NCBI GenBank assembly: GCA_031400505.1
Contig: JANNPZ010000009.1
Coordinates: forward strand, 1-50,175
Origin: JAIYDJ01 sp031400505
GTDB taxonomy: Bacteria > Pseudomonadota > Alphaproteobacteria > Rhodobacterales > Rhodobacteraceae
DNA: 50,175 bases
Reading direction: 5' to 3'
Position numbers and translations under genes: made by a program
The notes under the pieces: model-generated
Databases searched by the model: none
What the model was told of the DNA's origin: nothing
What the model saw: the letters and a program-made list of their open reading frames with translations, nothing else
Part shown: positions 1 through 8,399 of the stretch, piece by piece
How positions within the stretch are numbered: the stretch's first letter is position 1
Layout: every line of letters begins with the position of its first letter

Positions 1-267
1 CACAAAACGCACAGCACACCCGAACCTCGGGCGTATCTGCCGTCATATCTCCAGAATTTCCACCGCAGCGTCGCCGCCACTCCCAATCCAACTCAACGCT
101 TCCACGCCCCGTCGTCTCGGTGAAGCGCTGTCTAGGCCCACTCACAACAACCCGCAAGAGGAAAATTCGCCGAACATGACATTTTCTTGTCAGTCGCTGT
201 AAAACTTGAACATTTTCCCCGATCTGCCCGCCACGGGGCAAATCGGCCCACAGAACAATCCACAGAC
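1..267. other. Intergenic stretch at left edge
   Basis: No open frame here looks like a gene; the small plus-strand frames continue as antisense shadows of the amidohydrolase. Apart from the imperfect inverted repeat at 219-246 I see nothing recognisable. Confidence 0.5.
219..246 (-). terminator. Possible terminator of the ureohydrolase-amidohydrolase operon
   Basis: An imperfect inverted repeat (CCGATcTGCCC pairing with GGGGCAaATCGG around a short loop) lies about 20 bp beyond the amidohydrolase stop codon. There is no T-run after it on the minus strand, so it may be a 3'-end stabilising hairpin instead of an intrinsic terminator. Confidence 0.35.
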
Positions 268-1917
268 TCAGGCGAAATCAGGGGCTTGGAAGGTCACCTG
301 CCCACCGCAGACCGTCATGGCGATTCCCAGATCGGCGATTTCCCCCGCTTCCACCGCCTCGATATCCCCGCCCAAAAGCACCAGATCGCCCGCCAGACCC
401 GGTCTCAGGCACCCCGTCACCGCCTCCAGATGTGCAGCCCATGCCCCCCCGGCCGTGTAGGCGCGCAGGCTGTCCAGCCGCCCCAGACGCTCATCCGCAC
501 AGTCCGCGCCGTAAGGCATCCGCGTCTGGCTGGCCTGCAACCCGCGCAGCACCGAGACATCCGTCACCGGCCAATCGCTGGCATAGCAGACCGCTGCCCC
601 CCGTTCGACGATGCTTTTCCAAAGATAGGCATCTGGCCAGCGGTGGCGCGCCAGACATTCCAGCCCCACCAGCGCGAAGTCCATCGCGCCGGGTGGATGC
701 GGCGGCTGCAGGCTGGCCGTGATCCCCAGTTCGGCGATCCGTCCCAGGTCGGCGCGATCAATCAGCTCGATGTGTTCGATCCTGTGCCGACTGTCGCGCG
801 CACCATTCGCCGCGCGCGCCGCCTCATAGCCGTCGATCGTGTTCCTCACCGCCGCGTCAGCAATCGCATGCACCGCAATCTGCAACCCGCGCCGGTCGAT
901 CTCGGTCGCCACAGCGGCAAACTCCGGGGCCGAGAACAGCAGATCGCCCTTCACACCCGGATGCCCCGGGTAGTCCTGCAACATGGCAGCGGTCCGGCTG
1001 TCCACCACCCCGTCCATGAACAGCTTCACAAAACCCGAACTGATCCAGTCATCCGCAAACTCGGCCCGCATCGCCTCGGCGCGGTCCAACTCGGCCAGTG
1101 CCATCCCGGGTTTGAAGTGGAACGGCACCTTCACCCGCTGCATCAGCCGCCCCTCGGCGCGCAATTCGGCCAAAAGCTGCAACGTATAGCGGTTGCCATC
1201 CATGCTGACCAAGCTGGTGATGCCATGCGCCGCGCAATGCGCCATCCCGCGCGCGAGGTGATCCTTGTCCACCGCGCGCTCGGCGTCCGACGGCCAGACC
1301 GCAGGCTCGGCCCCGCGCGCGATACCCAGATACATCCGCGACACGCCCGCCAACGCGAGGATCGGATCGAAGGCCTCGAACTCCAGCAACTCGCCCGTCG
1401 CAAGCCCGTCCGCCCCCATCACCACCTCGTGCCCATGCGGCATCGCGGCCCCGTGTAGCAGCCCCGCCGCCTGCAGCGCCGCCGTATTGGCCCAGACCGT
1501 GTGATGGTCCATCGATCTGACCGCAATCGGGCGGTCCGGAATCACCTGATCCAGATCATACCGGCTCATCGGATGGGGCAGCACGCCGTAATCCACCCCT
1601 TCGCCCATCAACAGGCCCGTCCCCGGCCTGCGCGCGGCAAACCCCTGAAACGCCACCCGCAGCGCTGCAACCCCGCGCACCCCGCCAAGCTGCAGATGGT
1701 TCAGTTCCGCCCCGCCAAAGAGATGCATGTGGCTTTCGACAAACCCCGGCAGCAAGGTCCGTCCCCCGGCATCGACCACCCTTGCCGCTTGCATCGCGGC
1801 CACCTCGGCCCCGCCCACCGCCACGATCCGCCCCCCAGCCACCGCAACGGCCTGCGCACGCGGCAGACCCCGGTCCATCGTCAGCACCCGTGCATTCACC
1901 ACCAAAAGATCAACCAT
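268..1917 (-). CDS. Amidohydrolase family protein, YtcJ type
   Basis: A 549-residue metal-dependent hydrolase of the amidohydrolase superfamily (amidohydro_3/YtcJ branch). The N-terminal beta-sandwich (VVNARVLTMD...) leads to the metal-binding HxH in GFVESHMHL (H63, H65); further superfamily signatures are VHAIADAAVRNTIDGYE, RIEHIELI and YASDWPV, the last carrying the conserved Asp. Length is normal for YtcJ proteins. The ATG is preceded by GGGAGG at 5-nt spacing. No signal peptide is seen, so it is probably cytoplasmic. It lies 25 bp downstream of a ureohydrolase gene, and the two probably act on a shared nitrogen compound, since amidohydrolases of this type cleave amide, carbamate or guanidine-like bonds. 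The exact substrate cannot be read from the sequence. Confidence 0.85.
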   Translation of the reverse strand: MVDLLVVNARVLTMDRGLPRAQAVAVAGGRIVAVGGAEVAAMQAARVVDAGGRTLLPGFVESHMHLFGGAELNHLQLGGVRGVAALRVAFQGFAARRPGTGLLMGEGVDYGVLPHPMSRYDLDQVIPDRPIAVRSMDHHTVWANTAALQAAGLLHGAAMPHGHEVVMGADGLATGELLEFEAFDPILALAGVSRMYLGIARGAEPAVWPSDAERAVDKDHLARGMAHCAAHGITSLVSMDGNRYTLQLLAELRAEGRLMQRVKVPFHFKPGMALAELDRAEAMRAEFADDWISSGFVKLFMDGVVDSRTAAMLQDYPGHPGVKGDLLFSAPEFAAVATEIDRRGLQIAVHAIADAAVRNTIDGYEAARAANGARDSRHRIEHIELIDRADLGRIAELGITASLQPPHPPGAMDFALVGLECLARHRWPDAYLWKSIVERGAAVCYASDWPVTDVSVLRGLQASQTRMPYGADCADERLGRLDSLRAYTAGGAWAAHLEAVTGCLRPGLAGDLVLLGGDIEAVEAGEIADLGIAMTVCGGQVTFQAPDFA

Positions 1918-1931
1918 CCCGGCCTCCCGCT

Positions 1932-1975
1932 TTCACATTGGCTCAAATATCCCGGGGGAGTCGCCCTTTGGCGAC
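1932..1975 (-). repeat. Intergenic hairpin element, copy A
   Basis: Contains TTGGCTCAAATATCCCGGGGG on the plus strand followed by the perfect hairpin GTCGCC-CTTT-GGCGAC (1960-1975). Read on the minus strand, the hairpin comes first, then CCCCCGGGATATTTGAGCCAA. The ureohydrolase stop codon TGA lies inside the element. Same core as copies B to E. Confidence 0.6.
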
Positions 1976-2950
1976 GGGGGTAGCGCCCCCCACCCGTTCC
2001 GCCATCACGCACAGCATCTCGAACATCAGGCTGACCCCCAGCCATGCGGTCCCGCCGCTTTGATCAAAGGGCGGCGAAACCTCGACCAGGTCCGCCCCCA
2101 CAACGTTCAGCCCGCGCAACCCCCGCGCCACCTGCAGCGCCTGCCAGCTGGATGGCCCGCCCACCTCGGGCGTCCCGGTGCCGGGTGCAAAGGTCGGATC
2201 GACAAAATCGATGTCATAGGTCACGTAAACCTCTCCCGCGCCCACGATCTCGCGCGCCTCGGCCATCACATCCTCGGCCCCCCGCGCGTGGAACTCGGCG
2301 ATCGGAATGATGCGGATGCCGACACTTGCGGCGAAATCCCAGTCCTCGCGCCCATAGGCCGTGCCGCGCACGCCGATGATGACATACCGGCGGGGGTCAA
2401 GCAGCCCTTCCTCCACCGCCCGGCGAAACGGGGTGCCGTGGTTGTAGCGGCTGGTCCCGAAATACACGTCGTTCAGGTCGGTATGGCTGTCGAACTGCAC
2501 CATTCCCAGGGGCCGCCCCCGCCCAAGGGCGCGCAGGATCGGCAGGGTGCACAGATGATCCCCGCCCGCCGTCAGCGGCAAGATCCCCAGCGCCCGAATC
2601 CGGGTATAAAAAGCCTCAAACCGCAAAAGGCTGTCCAGCAGATCGCCGGGGTTTGGTGCGACATCCCCCAGATCGGCACACCGCGCAAGATCGAACGGAG
2701 CCACCCAAGTTGCTCCGTTCTGCGCCCTTATCATGGTGGACACATCGCGCAACTGCCTTGGCCCGTGCCGCGGCCCCGGGCGGTTCGTGGTTCCCCCATC
2801 CCAAGGCGCGCCGATCAACCCGATCTGCACCTCGCCAATGCGCGGATGATCAAGGCCTGTATGCGGCAACCGCATGAAGGTCGGTATCCCTGCGAATCGC
2901 GGCAGATCGAAACCCGAAACCGGTTGAAAGAACCCATCTTCGTTCGCCAT
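1943..2950 (-). CDS. Agmatinase/ureohydrolase family protein
   Basis: A 335-residue member of the arginase/agmatinase/guanidine hydrolase superfamily, which hydrolyses guanidino compounds to urea and an amine at a binuclear metal centre. All metal ligands are visible: H132 in AGGDH, the D-x-H-x-D of FDSHTDLND (D154, H156, D158), and D246/D248 in TYDIDFVDP, followed by APGTGTPEVGG and the conserved VEVSPPFD. The first motif is DSHTD where many agmatinases have DAH. The frame opens with GTG, but ATG at 2950 has AAGGAG at better spacing. It heads a two-gene operon with the amidohydrolase. Agmatine, guanidinobutyrate or another guanidino acid could be the substrate; sequence alone does not decide. 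Confidence 0.85.
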   Translation of the reverse strand: MANEDGFFQPVSGFDLPRFAGIPTFMRLPHTGLDHPRIGEVQIGLIGAPWDGGTTNRPGPRHGPRQLRDVSTMIRAQNGATWVAPFDLARCADLGDVAPNPGDLLDSLLRFEAFYTRIRALGILPLTAGGDHLCTLPILRALGRGRPLGMVQFDSHTDLNDVYFGTSRYNHGTPFRRAVEEGLLDPRRYVIIGVRGTAYGREDWDFAASVGIRIIPIAEFHARGAEDVMAEAREIVGAGEVYVTYDIDFVDPTFAPGTGTPEVGGPSSWQALQVARGLRGLNVVGADLVEVSPPFDQSGGTAWLGVSLMFEMLCVMAERVGGATPVAKGRLPRDI

Positions 2951-3113
2951 CACCCGCTCCTTTGCCGCTGTCGCACCGCATCAAATCCCCCAGCCCCCAA
3001 CACGTCCGGCCCAAAGGCAACACCCAGACGGCGCGAAAGCGCCCGCACCGCTTGCAGACCCTTGACCCGCCCCGCCCCATCAGTCCTTATCTGCCAAAGC
3101 CCAAGGATGCCCC

Positions 3114-3506
3114 ATGTTCAGCAAAACTTCCGATCCGACCTCCGGCCCCGCCGCTGGCACAGCCCCTGCTGCGGCCGCCGGTCGCCCAGCCTCGAATACC
3201 AGATCAGTGCTGGCTCAGGATCTCAAGATCATCGGTGAAATTTCCTCGAACGGCACGATCGAGGTTCTTGGCGAGATTGAAGGCAACCTTGCCGCCCGCG
3301 GTCTGGTGATTGGTGCCGAAGGTCGCGTCGCGGGGTCCGTGGTGGCCGACACGGTCGAGGTGAAGGGCAAGCTGAACGGCCGCGTGGCCTCTGATACCTT
3401 CACTTTGCGCGCTGCGGCGCAAGTTGCCGCCGACATCACCTACACCACGCTGGTGATCGAAAGCGGCGCCCAGATCGAAGGCACCTTCAAACTGGCGAAG
3501 TCCTGA
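3114..3506 (+). CDS. Bactofilin family cytoskeletal protein
   Basis: A 130-residue bactofilin (polymer-forming cytoskeletal family). A short disordered Ser/Ala/Pro-rich N-terminus of about 30 residues is followed by the regular right-handed beta-helix repeats with the hydrophobic/glycine rhythm IIGEISSNGTIEVLGEIEG, VAGSVVADTVEVKGKLNG and VIESGAQIEG. Bactofilins self-assemble without nucleotides and scaffold local cell wall synthesis or other envelope functions. AAGGA precedes the ATG. The enoyl-CoA hydratase follows after 22 bp on the same strand, so they may be co-transcribed although no functional link is evident. Confidence 0.9.
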   Translation: MFSKTSDPTSGPAAGTAPAAAAGRPASNTRSVLAQDLKIIGEISSNGTIEVLGEIEGNLAARGLVIGAEGRVAGSVVADTVEVKGKLNGRVASDTFTLRAAAQVAADITYTTLVIESGAQIEGTFKLAKS

Positions 3507-3528
3507 CGCCAAACCCGAGGCTGCCGCA

Positions 3529-4320
3529 ATGCCAGACCCGATCCTGCTGCGCCACGATCTTGACGGCATCGCTACACTGACCCTCAACGCTCCGTCGAGC
3601 CTCAATGCGCTGTCAGCCGCGATGATCGCCAGCCTTGCGGATCAGCTTGGCACCCTCTCCGTCGCGTCCGACATCCGCGTGGTCATCCTTGCCGCCAATG
3701 GCCGTGCATTCTGCGCCGGCCATGACCTGCGCGAAATGCAGGCCGCCCGCACGGCTCCCGACCAGGGCCGCAGCGCCTTTGCAGACGTGTTCAGCCGCTG
3801 CTCTGCAATGATGCAGGCCCTCATCGCGCTGCCGCAACCGGTCATCGCTCAGGTCAACGGCACCGCCGCGGCCGCCGGATGCCAGCTTGTCGCGTCCTGC
3901 GATCTGGTGGTTGCATCCGAAACCGCCCGTTTTGGCGTCAATGGCGTCAACGTCGGCCTGTTCTGCTCGACGCCGATGGTTGCGCTGACCCGCAAGATCC
4001 CTCCTGCCATAGCCTTCGAAATGCTGACGACGGGCGAGTTCCTGTCCGCCGATCGCGCCCGCGACGTGGGTCTGGTGAACCGCGTCACAAAGACCGACGC
4101 CCTCACTCACGAAACCCGTCTTCTTGCGACAACCATCGCAGGCAAACTCGGGTCTGCCATTCGCCTCGGCAAACGTGCATTTTATAAACAATCCGAACTT
4201 GGACTGAGCGCGGCTTATGCACAAACCGGCCACGTCATGGTCGAAAACATGCTGGCTCAGGACACCGACGAAGGCATCACCGCCTTCCTCGAAAAACGCC
4301 CACCGGACTGGCAGACCTGA
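3529..4320 (+). CDS. Enoyl-CoA hydratase/isomerase family protein
   Basis: A 263-residue crotonase-fold protein. FCAGHDLREM provides the first oxyanion-hole region and AAAAGCQLVASCDL the second, typical for enoyl-CoA hydratases acting on acyl-CoA thioesters in the cytoplasm. The segment VNVGLFCSTPMVALTRKI lacks the usual second catalytic Glu of mitochondrial-type crotonase, so isomerase or short-chain-specific activity is as likely as hydration. GAGG lies 8 nt before the ATG. It follows the bactofilin gene closely and converges on the MFS transporter. Confidence 0.88.
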   Translation: MPDPILLRHDLDGIATLTLNAPSSLNALSAAMIASLADQLGTLSVASDIRVVILAANGRAFCAGHDLREMQAARTAPDQGRSAFADVFSRCSAMMQALIALPQPVIAQVNGTAAAAGCQLVASCDLVVASETARFGVNGVNVGLFCSTPMVALTRKIPPAIAFEMLTTGEFLSADRARDVGLVNRVTKTDALTHETRLLATTIAGKLGSAIRLGKRAFYKQSELGLSAAYAQTGHVMVENMLAQDTDEGITAFLEKRPPDWQT

Positions 4321-4352
4321 TCCGGCGCACCCCAAAAGGCGCAAACCGCCCC

Positions 4353-4419
4353 TTTCAGCTTGGCTCAAATATCCTCGGGGGTGAATTGACCGCAGGTCAA
4401 GAGGGGGCGGACAGCCCCC
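4353..4419 (-). repeat. Intergenic hairpin element, copy B
   Basis: Carries CTTGGCTCAAATATCCTCGG with flanking GGG, plus the inverted repeat TTGACC-GCA-GGTCAA (4386-4400) and the hairpin GGGGG-CGGACAG-CCCCC (4403-4419) that overlaps the end of the MFS gene. It lies between two convergent genes and may end transcription from both sides. Confidence 0.6.
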
Positions 4420-5611
4420 TGCCCTGCCGCCGTACCAACCCCAGCCCGATCAACCCGGCCAGAACCGCCATCGCCAGACAGGCCGCGTAAACCGCCCCTG
4501 TGCCGTATCCCAGAAGCCAGGCACCAAACACCGGTCCCGCCGCCGTGCCAAGGATGGGGGACACCGCGGCCGCCCCGGAAATCGCTCCGAACCCGCGCCT
4601 TCCCAGGACTTCGGCCAGCAATACCGGCCGCAGGATCGATGACAACCCGATGCCCGCGCCCTGTAGCACTGCAAAGCCGAAGATCAATTCCGGCGCCAGC
4701 CCCGCAGTCCACAACACCGCCGCCGCCGCCACGATCGCCCCCAGTGACCACAAGACCGCCACCGGGGTCGAAACCCGCTTTTCGTTGATCAACAACACGA
4801 CACGCCCGATAACTTGCGCCGGACCGATGCACGACGCAGCAAGCACCGCCATCCCCGCACCCGCCCCGCGGTCGGCAAAAAGCGTCAACGCATGGGTCAC
4901 CAACACCGAATGGCTCAGGTAATTCAAGCCAAACACCGCCGAGATCCCCCAGAAAGACGGATTGCGCAGCGCGGTCGCCAACGCTCCGGGATCCGGCCCG
5001 GGCCGCGCTGCGCCAGCGCCCTGCCTCCGCCGCAATCGCGCAACTGCCACCAAATTGGCCGGCACCACCCCGAACACCACCAGCGCCGCAAAGGCCATCA
5101 GCCCACCCTGGCCGCCAAACGCCGCGCCCATCGCATGCCCCAGCGGAAAGGCCAATGTCCCGGCAAATCCCGCAACCAGCGTCACCCGCGTGATCGCCGC
5201 CCGCGCGCCCGTCCCCAACCTCTGCGTCAGAAACGCAAAACACGTCTCGTACAGCGCACCGGACTGCGCCACCCCGATCACGGCCCAAAGCGCCAGCCAT
5301 CCCGCCAGCGTGTCCACGCTTCCCAATCCGATCAACGCGACCGCCCCCAGTACCGGCAAGCCCACCAGCAACTCGCCGCCCCAGCCGCGATCCACCAGCC
5401 GTCCCGTAAAGGGCGTCAACAGCGCTGTGATCAGGAACCCCAGCGTCGGCCCCGCCGCGAGATGCGTTTTGCTCCACCCCGTCGCCGCCTCAAGATCCGG
5501 AAACAGCGCTGCGAAAGAATAATACAGCGCCGCATAGGTCAGCGTTTGCCCCACCGCCAGCAACCAGACGGCAAGCTGGTCGCCGCGCTCGGGGGCGTCG
5601 CTGTCGCTCAA
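4397..5611 (-). CDS. MFS transporter
   Basis: A 404-residue major facilitator superfamily protein with about twelve hydrophobic segments. The loop between helices 2 and 3 carries FTGRLVDRGWGG, the MFS motif A position (G-x-x-x-D-R). The long family of similar proteins transports organic acids or drugs; the substrate here is unknown. The only possible start near the N-terminus is TTG, which overlaps the stop codon of the upstream carboxypeptidase (TTGA), indicating translational coupling in a ctaA-M32-MFS unit. Confidence 0.8.
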   Translation of the reverse strand: MSDSDAPERGDQLAVWLLAVGQTLTYAALYYSFAALFPDLEAATGWSKTHLAAGPTLGFLITALLTPFTGRLVDRGWGGELLVGLPVLGAVALIGLGSVDTLAGWLALWAVIGVAQSGALYETCFAFLTQRLGTGARAAITRVTLVAGFAGTLAFPLGHAMGAAFGGQGGLMAFAALVVFGVVPANLVAVARLRRRQGAGAARPGPDPGALATALRNPSFWGISAVFGLNYLSHSVLVTHALTLFADRGAGAGMAVLAASCIGPAQVIGRVVLLINEKRVSTPVAVLWSLGAIVAAAAVLWTAGLAPELIFGFAVLQGAGIGLSSILRPVLLAEVLGRRGFGAISGAAAVSPILGTAAGPVFGAWLLGYGTGAVYAACLAMAVLAGLIGLGLVRRQGRGLSAPS

Positions 5612-7101
5612 AGCCCGTACATGTCTGCGAACTTTGCTTCCAGATAATCCAGCAAAGGGCCTTCATGCGGATCAAACCCGCAGGCTAGGGCAATCGTCTC
5701 GCGCGGGCTGCGCAACCCGCCATGACGTTGAACATTCTCGCGCAACCACTCTGTCGCGGCCGACGTGTCGCCGATTTCCAATTGATCGTCCAACCCCGGC
5801 ACCGCCGCACGCAATGCCTGATGCAGGCACCCGGCATAGACATTGCCCAGCGTGTAGGTCGGAAAATATCCAAAAAGCCCGACCGACCAATGGACGTCCT
5901 GCAACATTCCTTGCGAAGGACGTGTGACCACGCCGCCAAAGTCCGCGGCAAAGCGATCGTTCCACGCCGCCTCAAGATCGCGCACGTCCAGATCGCCCGC
6001 GATCAACGCCCGCTCCAGATCGAATCGCATCATTACATGCAGGTTGTAATGCACCTCGTCCGCCTCGGTCCGGATGAACCCGGCCTGCACACGGTTGACG
6101 ATGCGATAGAACTCCTCGGCCGACCCCACCGAATAATCGTCAAACCGGTCCATCATCTGCCCATGCATCCAGCCGGTAAACGCCCGGCTGCGGCCAAGCT
6201 GGTTTTCGTAAATCCGGCTTTGGCTTTCATGCACCCCCATCGACACGCCATGCCCGATCGGGGTCATTGCGTAGTCAGGATCAATCCCCAACTCATAGCT
6301 CGAATGCCCCACCTCGTGGATTGTCGAGTAAAAACAGTTGAACGGCTCTCTCTCAACCACGCGGGTCGTGATCCGGCTGTCACTGACCGAACCCGAACTG
6401 AAAGGATGCACGGCAAGGTCGATCCGCCCCCGGCTCCAGTCATAGCCAAAGGCGGTGGCAAGATCGCGCGCCATCCGCATCTGTGCGGCCTCTGGGTAGA
6501 CCCCTGTCAGTGCCGCAGGCCCGACCTTGTCCAGCACCGCTGCGCGCAATGCCACCAGCCTTGGCCGCATCGCGTCAAACATCGCTCCAATACTTTGTGC
6601 CGTAGCCCCGGGTTCATAGTCATCCAGCAGCGCATCATAAAGATCGCCGCCCTGCGCCAGACATTCCGCCTCGCGCTGACGCAATCCGATCACGTCGCGA
6701 AGTGTCGGCAGGAATGTCGCCACATCTTCGCGCGCGCGGCATTCGGCCCAGATGCCTTGGGCCCGGGACGTCGCCCGTGCCAGCTCTTGCGCCAAATCAC
6801 CCGGCACCTTGGTCATGCGCGCATAGCTGCGGCGAACTTCACGCAACTGCGCCGCAGCCTTTGCATCGGTTGCCGTCGCCTGCCCAAGCCAGTCGGCAAT
6901 CCGCCCATCGGTACGCCGCGCATGCAGCACCCCCTCCAGCGCCGCACGCTCTTCGGACCGCTGTTCGGCAGCACCCCTTGGCATCATGGTTTCCTGATCC
7001 CATTCCAGACGCCCCGCGATCAGCGCAAGCGCCTCGGTCTCTCGTTGAAACGCCATCAGATCGGCATAGGCCGTCGTGTTCTGCAAACCGCTCGCAGTCA
7101 T
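5608..7101 (-). CDS. Carboxypeptidase M32 (thermostable carboxypeptidase 1 family)
   Basis: A 497-residue zinc metallocarboxypeptidase of family M32. The zinc-binding HExxH is seen as STIHEVGHSSYE (H262, E263, H266), followed by the M32 signature MGVHESQSRIYEN that supplies the third ligand Glu. Family members remove C-terminal residues from peptides in the cytoplasm with broad specificity. The open frame extends 77 codons further, into ctaA; the true ATG at 7101 overlaps the ctaA stop as ATGA and is followed by a normal M32 N-terminus (YADLMAFQRETEAL). It is coupled to the MFS gene on its other side. Confidence 0.92.
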   Translation of the reverse strand: MTASGLQNTTAYADLMAFQRETEALALIAGRLEWDQETMMPRGAAEQRSEERAALEGVLHARRTDGRIADWLGQATATDAKAAAQLREVRRSYARMTKVPGDLAQELARATSRAQGIWAECRAREDVATFLPTLRDVIGLRQREAECLAQGGDLYDALLDDYEPGATAQSIGAMFDAMRPRLVALRAAVLDKVGPAALTGVYPEAAQMRMARDLATAFGYDWSRGRIDLAVHPFSSGSVSDSRITTRVVEREPFNCFYSTIHEVGHSSYELGIDPDYAMTPIGHGVSMGVHESQSRIYENQLGRSRAFTGWMHGQMMDRFDDYSVGSAEEFYRIVNRVQAGFIRTEADEVHYNLHVMMRFDLERALIAGDLDVRDLEAAWNDRFAADFGGVVTRPSQGMLQDVHWSVGLFGYFPTYTLGNVYAGCLHQALRAAVPGLDDQLEIGDTSAATEWLRENVQRHGGLRSPRETIALACGFDPHEGPLLDYLEAKFADMYGL

Positions 7102-8246
7102 GCTGTTCCCTTTCGGATGGACCCTGCCACCGGATATTTCGCCAGATGCCGCGCCCGCAGGATCAACACCCACACTACAACCGCCCCGATCTGATGCGTG
7201 ATAGCTACATGTACCTGCGCAAGCGACAGCACCGTCGCGATCCCGATCGCCACCTGCACACACATCATCGCCATCACCCCATGACAGGCCCTGCGCGTCA
7301 CCGGATGCACCGACCGTCGCCCGCGCAACCAAACCACCAATGTAAAGACAAACAACAGATACCCCGACATGCGGTGGACAAACTGCACCAGCCCCGGATT
7401 CTCAAAAAACGCCTGCCACCACGCGCCGCCCGGAACATAAAACGCGTCTTGCGGGAAAAACTGCCCGTTCATCAAGGGCCAGGTCGGATACCCCCGCCCC
7501 GCATCGATCCCGGCGACGAGGGCCCCCAGAACCACCTGCAGAAACGCGAAATGCATCAACCCGGTGGTCATCCCGAACAGCTTGCGCTCGCCGACCCGCC
7601 GCGCCTTCAACAAATCCGCCTCGCTGCGTCCCAGCAAGAACACATACCATGCCAGAAACCCCAGAATGACAAACGCAATGCCCAGATGCGTGGCAAGTCT
7701 GTAGGACGCGACATCCACCCGCGCGCCCTCAAGACCCGAAGAGACCATCCACCACCCGACAGCCCCTTGCAACCCGCCCAACGCCCCTACCAGCCACAGC
7801 CGTTTTGACCACCCCTCGGGGATCGCGCGCGCGATACCAAACCCGGCAAAGCCGACCGCCCAGACCAAACCGATCACCCGGCCCAACTGCCGATGTCCCC
7901 ATTCCCACCAGTAGATCACCTTGAACTCGGACACCGTCATCGTCGCGTTCTGCAGCTGGAATTCCGGTGTCGCCCGGTACTTGTCGAACTCCACCGCCCA
8001 ATCGGCAGCAGTCAGCGGCGGCACAGCGCCGGTCACCGGCTTCCATTCGGTGATCGACAGGCCCGAGTCCGTCAGCCGCGTCATCCCGCCAACCGCAATC
8101 ATCGTGGCGACCAGCAGGAACAGCAAGATCATCCAGGCCCGGATACTCTGGCGCGCGCCATTTGGCCGGTCAATCAGACCAATCGCAGTGCCTGCAGGAA
8201 CGCCGCCTGGCCCGACCTCTTCGAAAATGCTCCGCTTGCCCGCCAT
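7098..8246 (-). CDS. ctaA: Heme A synthase
   Basis: A 382-residue COX15/CtaA membrane protein that oxidises the C8 methyl of heme O to the formyl group of heme A for aa3-type cytochrome oxidase. The family hallmark GGMTRLTDSGLSITEWKP follows the first membrane helix. Heme-ligand histidines lie in WEWGHRQLGRVIG and FVHRMSGYLL, and about eight hydrophobic helices are visible. The GTG six codons upstream opens the frame, but ATG at 8246 has AGGAG seven nucleotides before it. It is first in the unit with the M32 peptidase and MFS gene. Confidence 0.95.
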   Translation of the reverse strand: MAGKRSIFEEVGPGGVPAGTAIGLIDRPNGARQSIRAWMILLFLLVATMIAVGGMTRLTDSGLSITEWKPVTGAVPPLTAADWAVEFDKYRATPEFQLQNATMTVSEFKVIYWWEWGHRQLGRVIGLVWAVGFAGFGIARAIPEGWSKRLWLVGALGGLQGAVGWWMVSSGLEGARVDVASYRLATHLGIAFVILGFLAWYVFLLGRSEADLLKARRVGERKLFGMTTGLMHFAFLQVVLGALVAGIDAGRGYPTWPLMNGQFFPQDAFYVPGGAWWQAFFENPGLVQFVHRMSGYLLFVFTLVVWLRGRRSVHPVTRRACHGVMAMMCVQVAIGIATVLSLAQVHVAITHQIGAVVVWVLILRARHLAKYPVAGSIRKGTA

Positions 8247-8341
8247 CTGCCCGCTCCTATTCACTCAGCGGGACCCTAGCCCCGGCCCCCCACCCCATCA
8301 AGACCCCACCCCATCAAGCCTCCGCGACATCCCGGCACGCC

Positions 8342-8368
8342 CATCATCTGTTCAAAAATATCCCGGGG
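8342..8368 (-). repeat. Intergenic element, copy C
   Basis: Plus-strand core CTGTTCAAAAATATCCCGGGG, a divergent variant (on the minus strand CCCCGGGATATTTTTGAACAG). It lies between the lytic transglycosylase stop and the ctaA start. A G/C-rich inverted run (gccgcgccgaggggcagcgc) follows towards the gene end. Confidence 0.5.
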
Positions 8369-8399
8369 TCAGGCGCCGCGCCGAGGGGCAGCGCCCCCG

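Noticed and set aside
187..1458. 423-codon plus-strand frame over the amidohydrolase
   Set aside because: Antisense to a clear enzyme gene; rich in Arg/His/Pro as expected for GC-rich shadows, with no domain.
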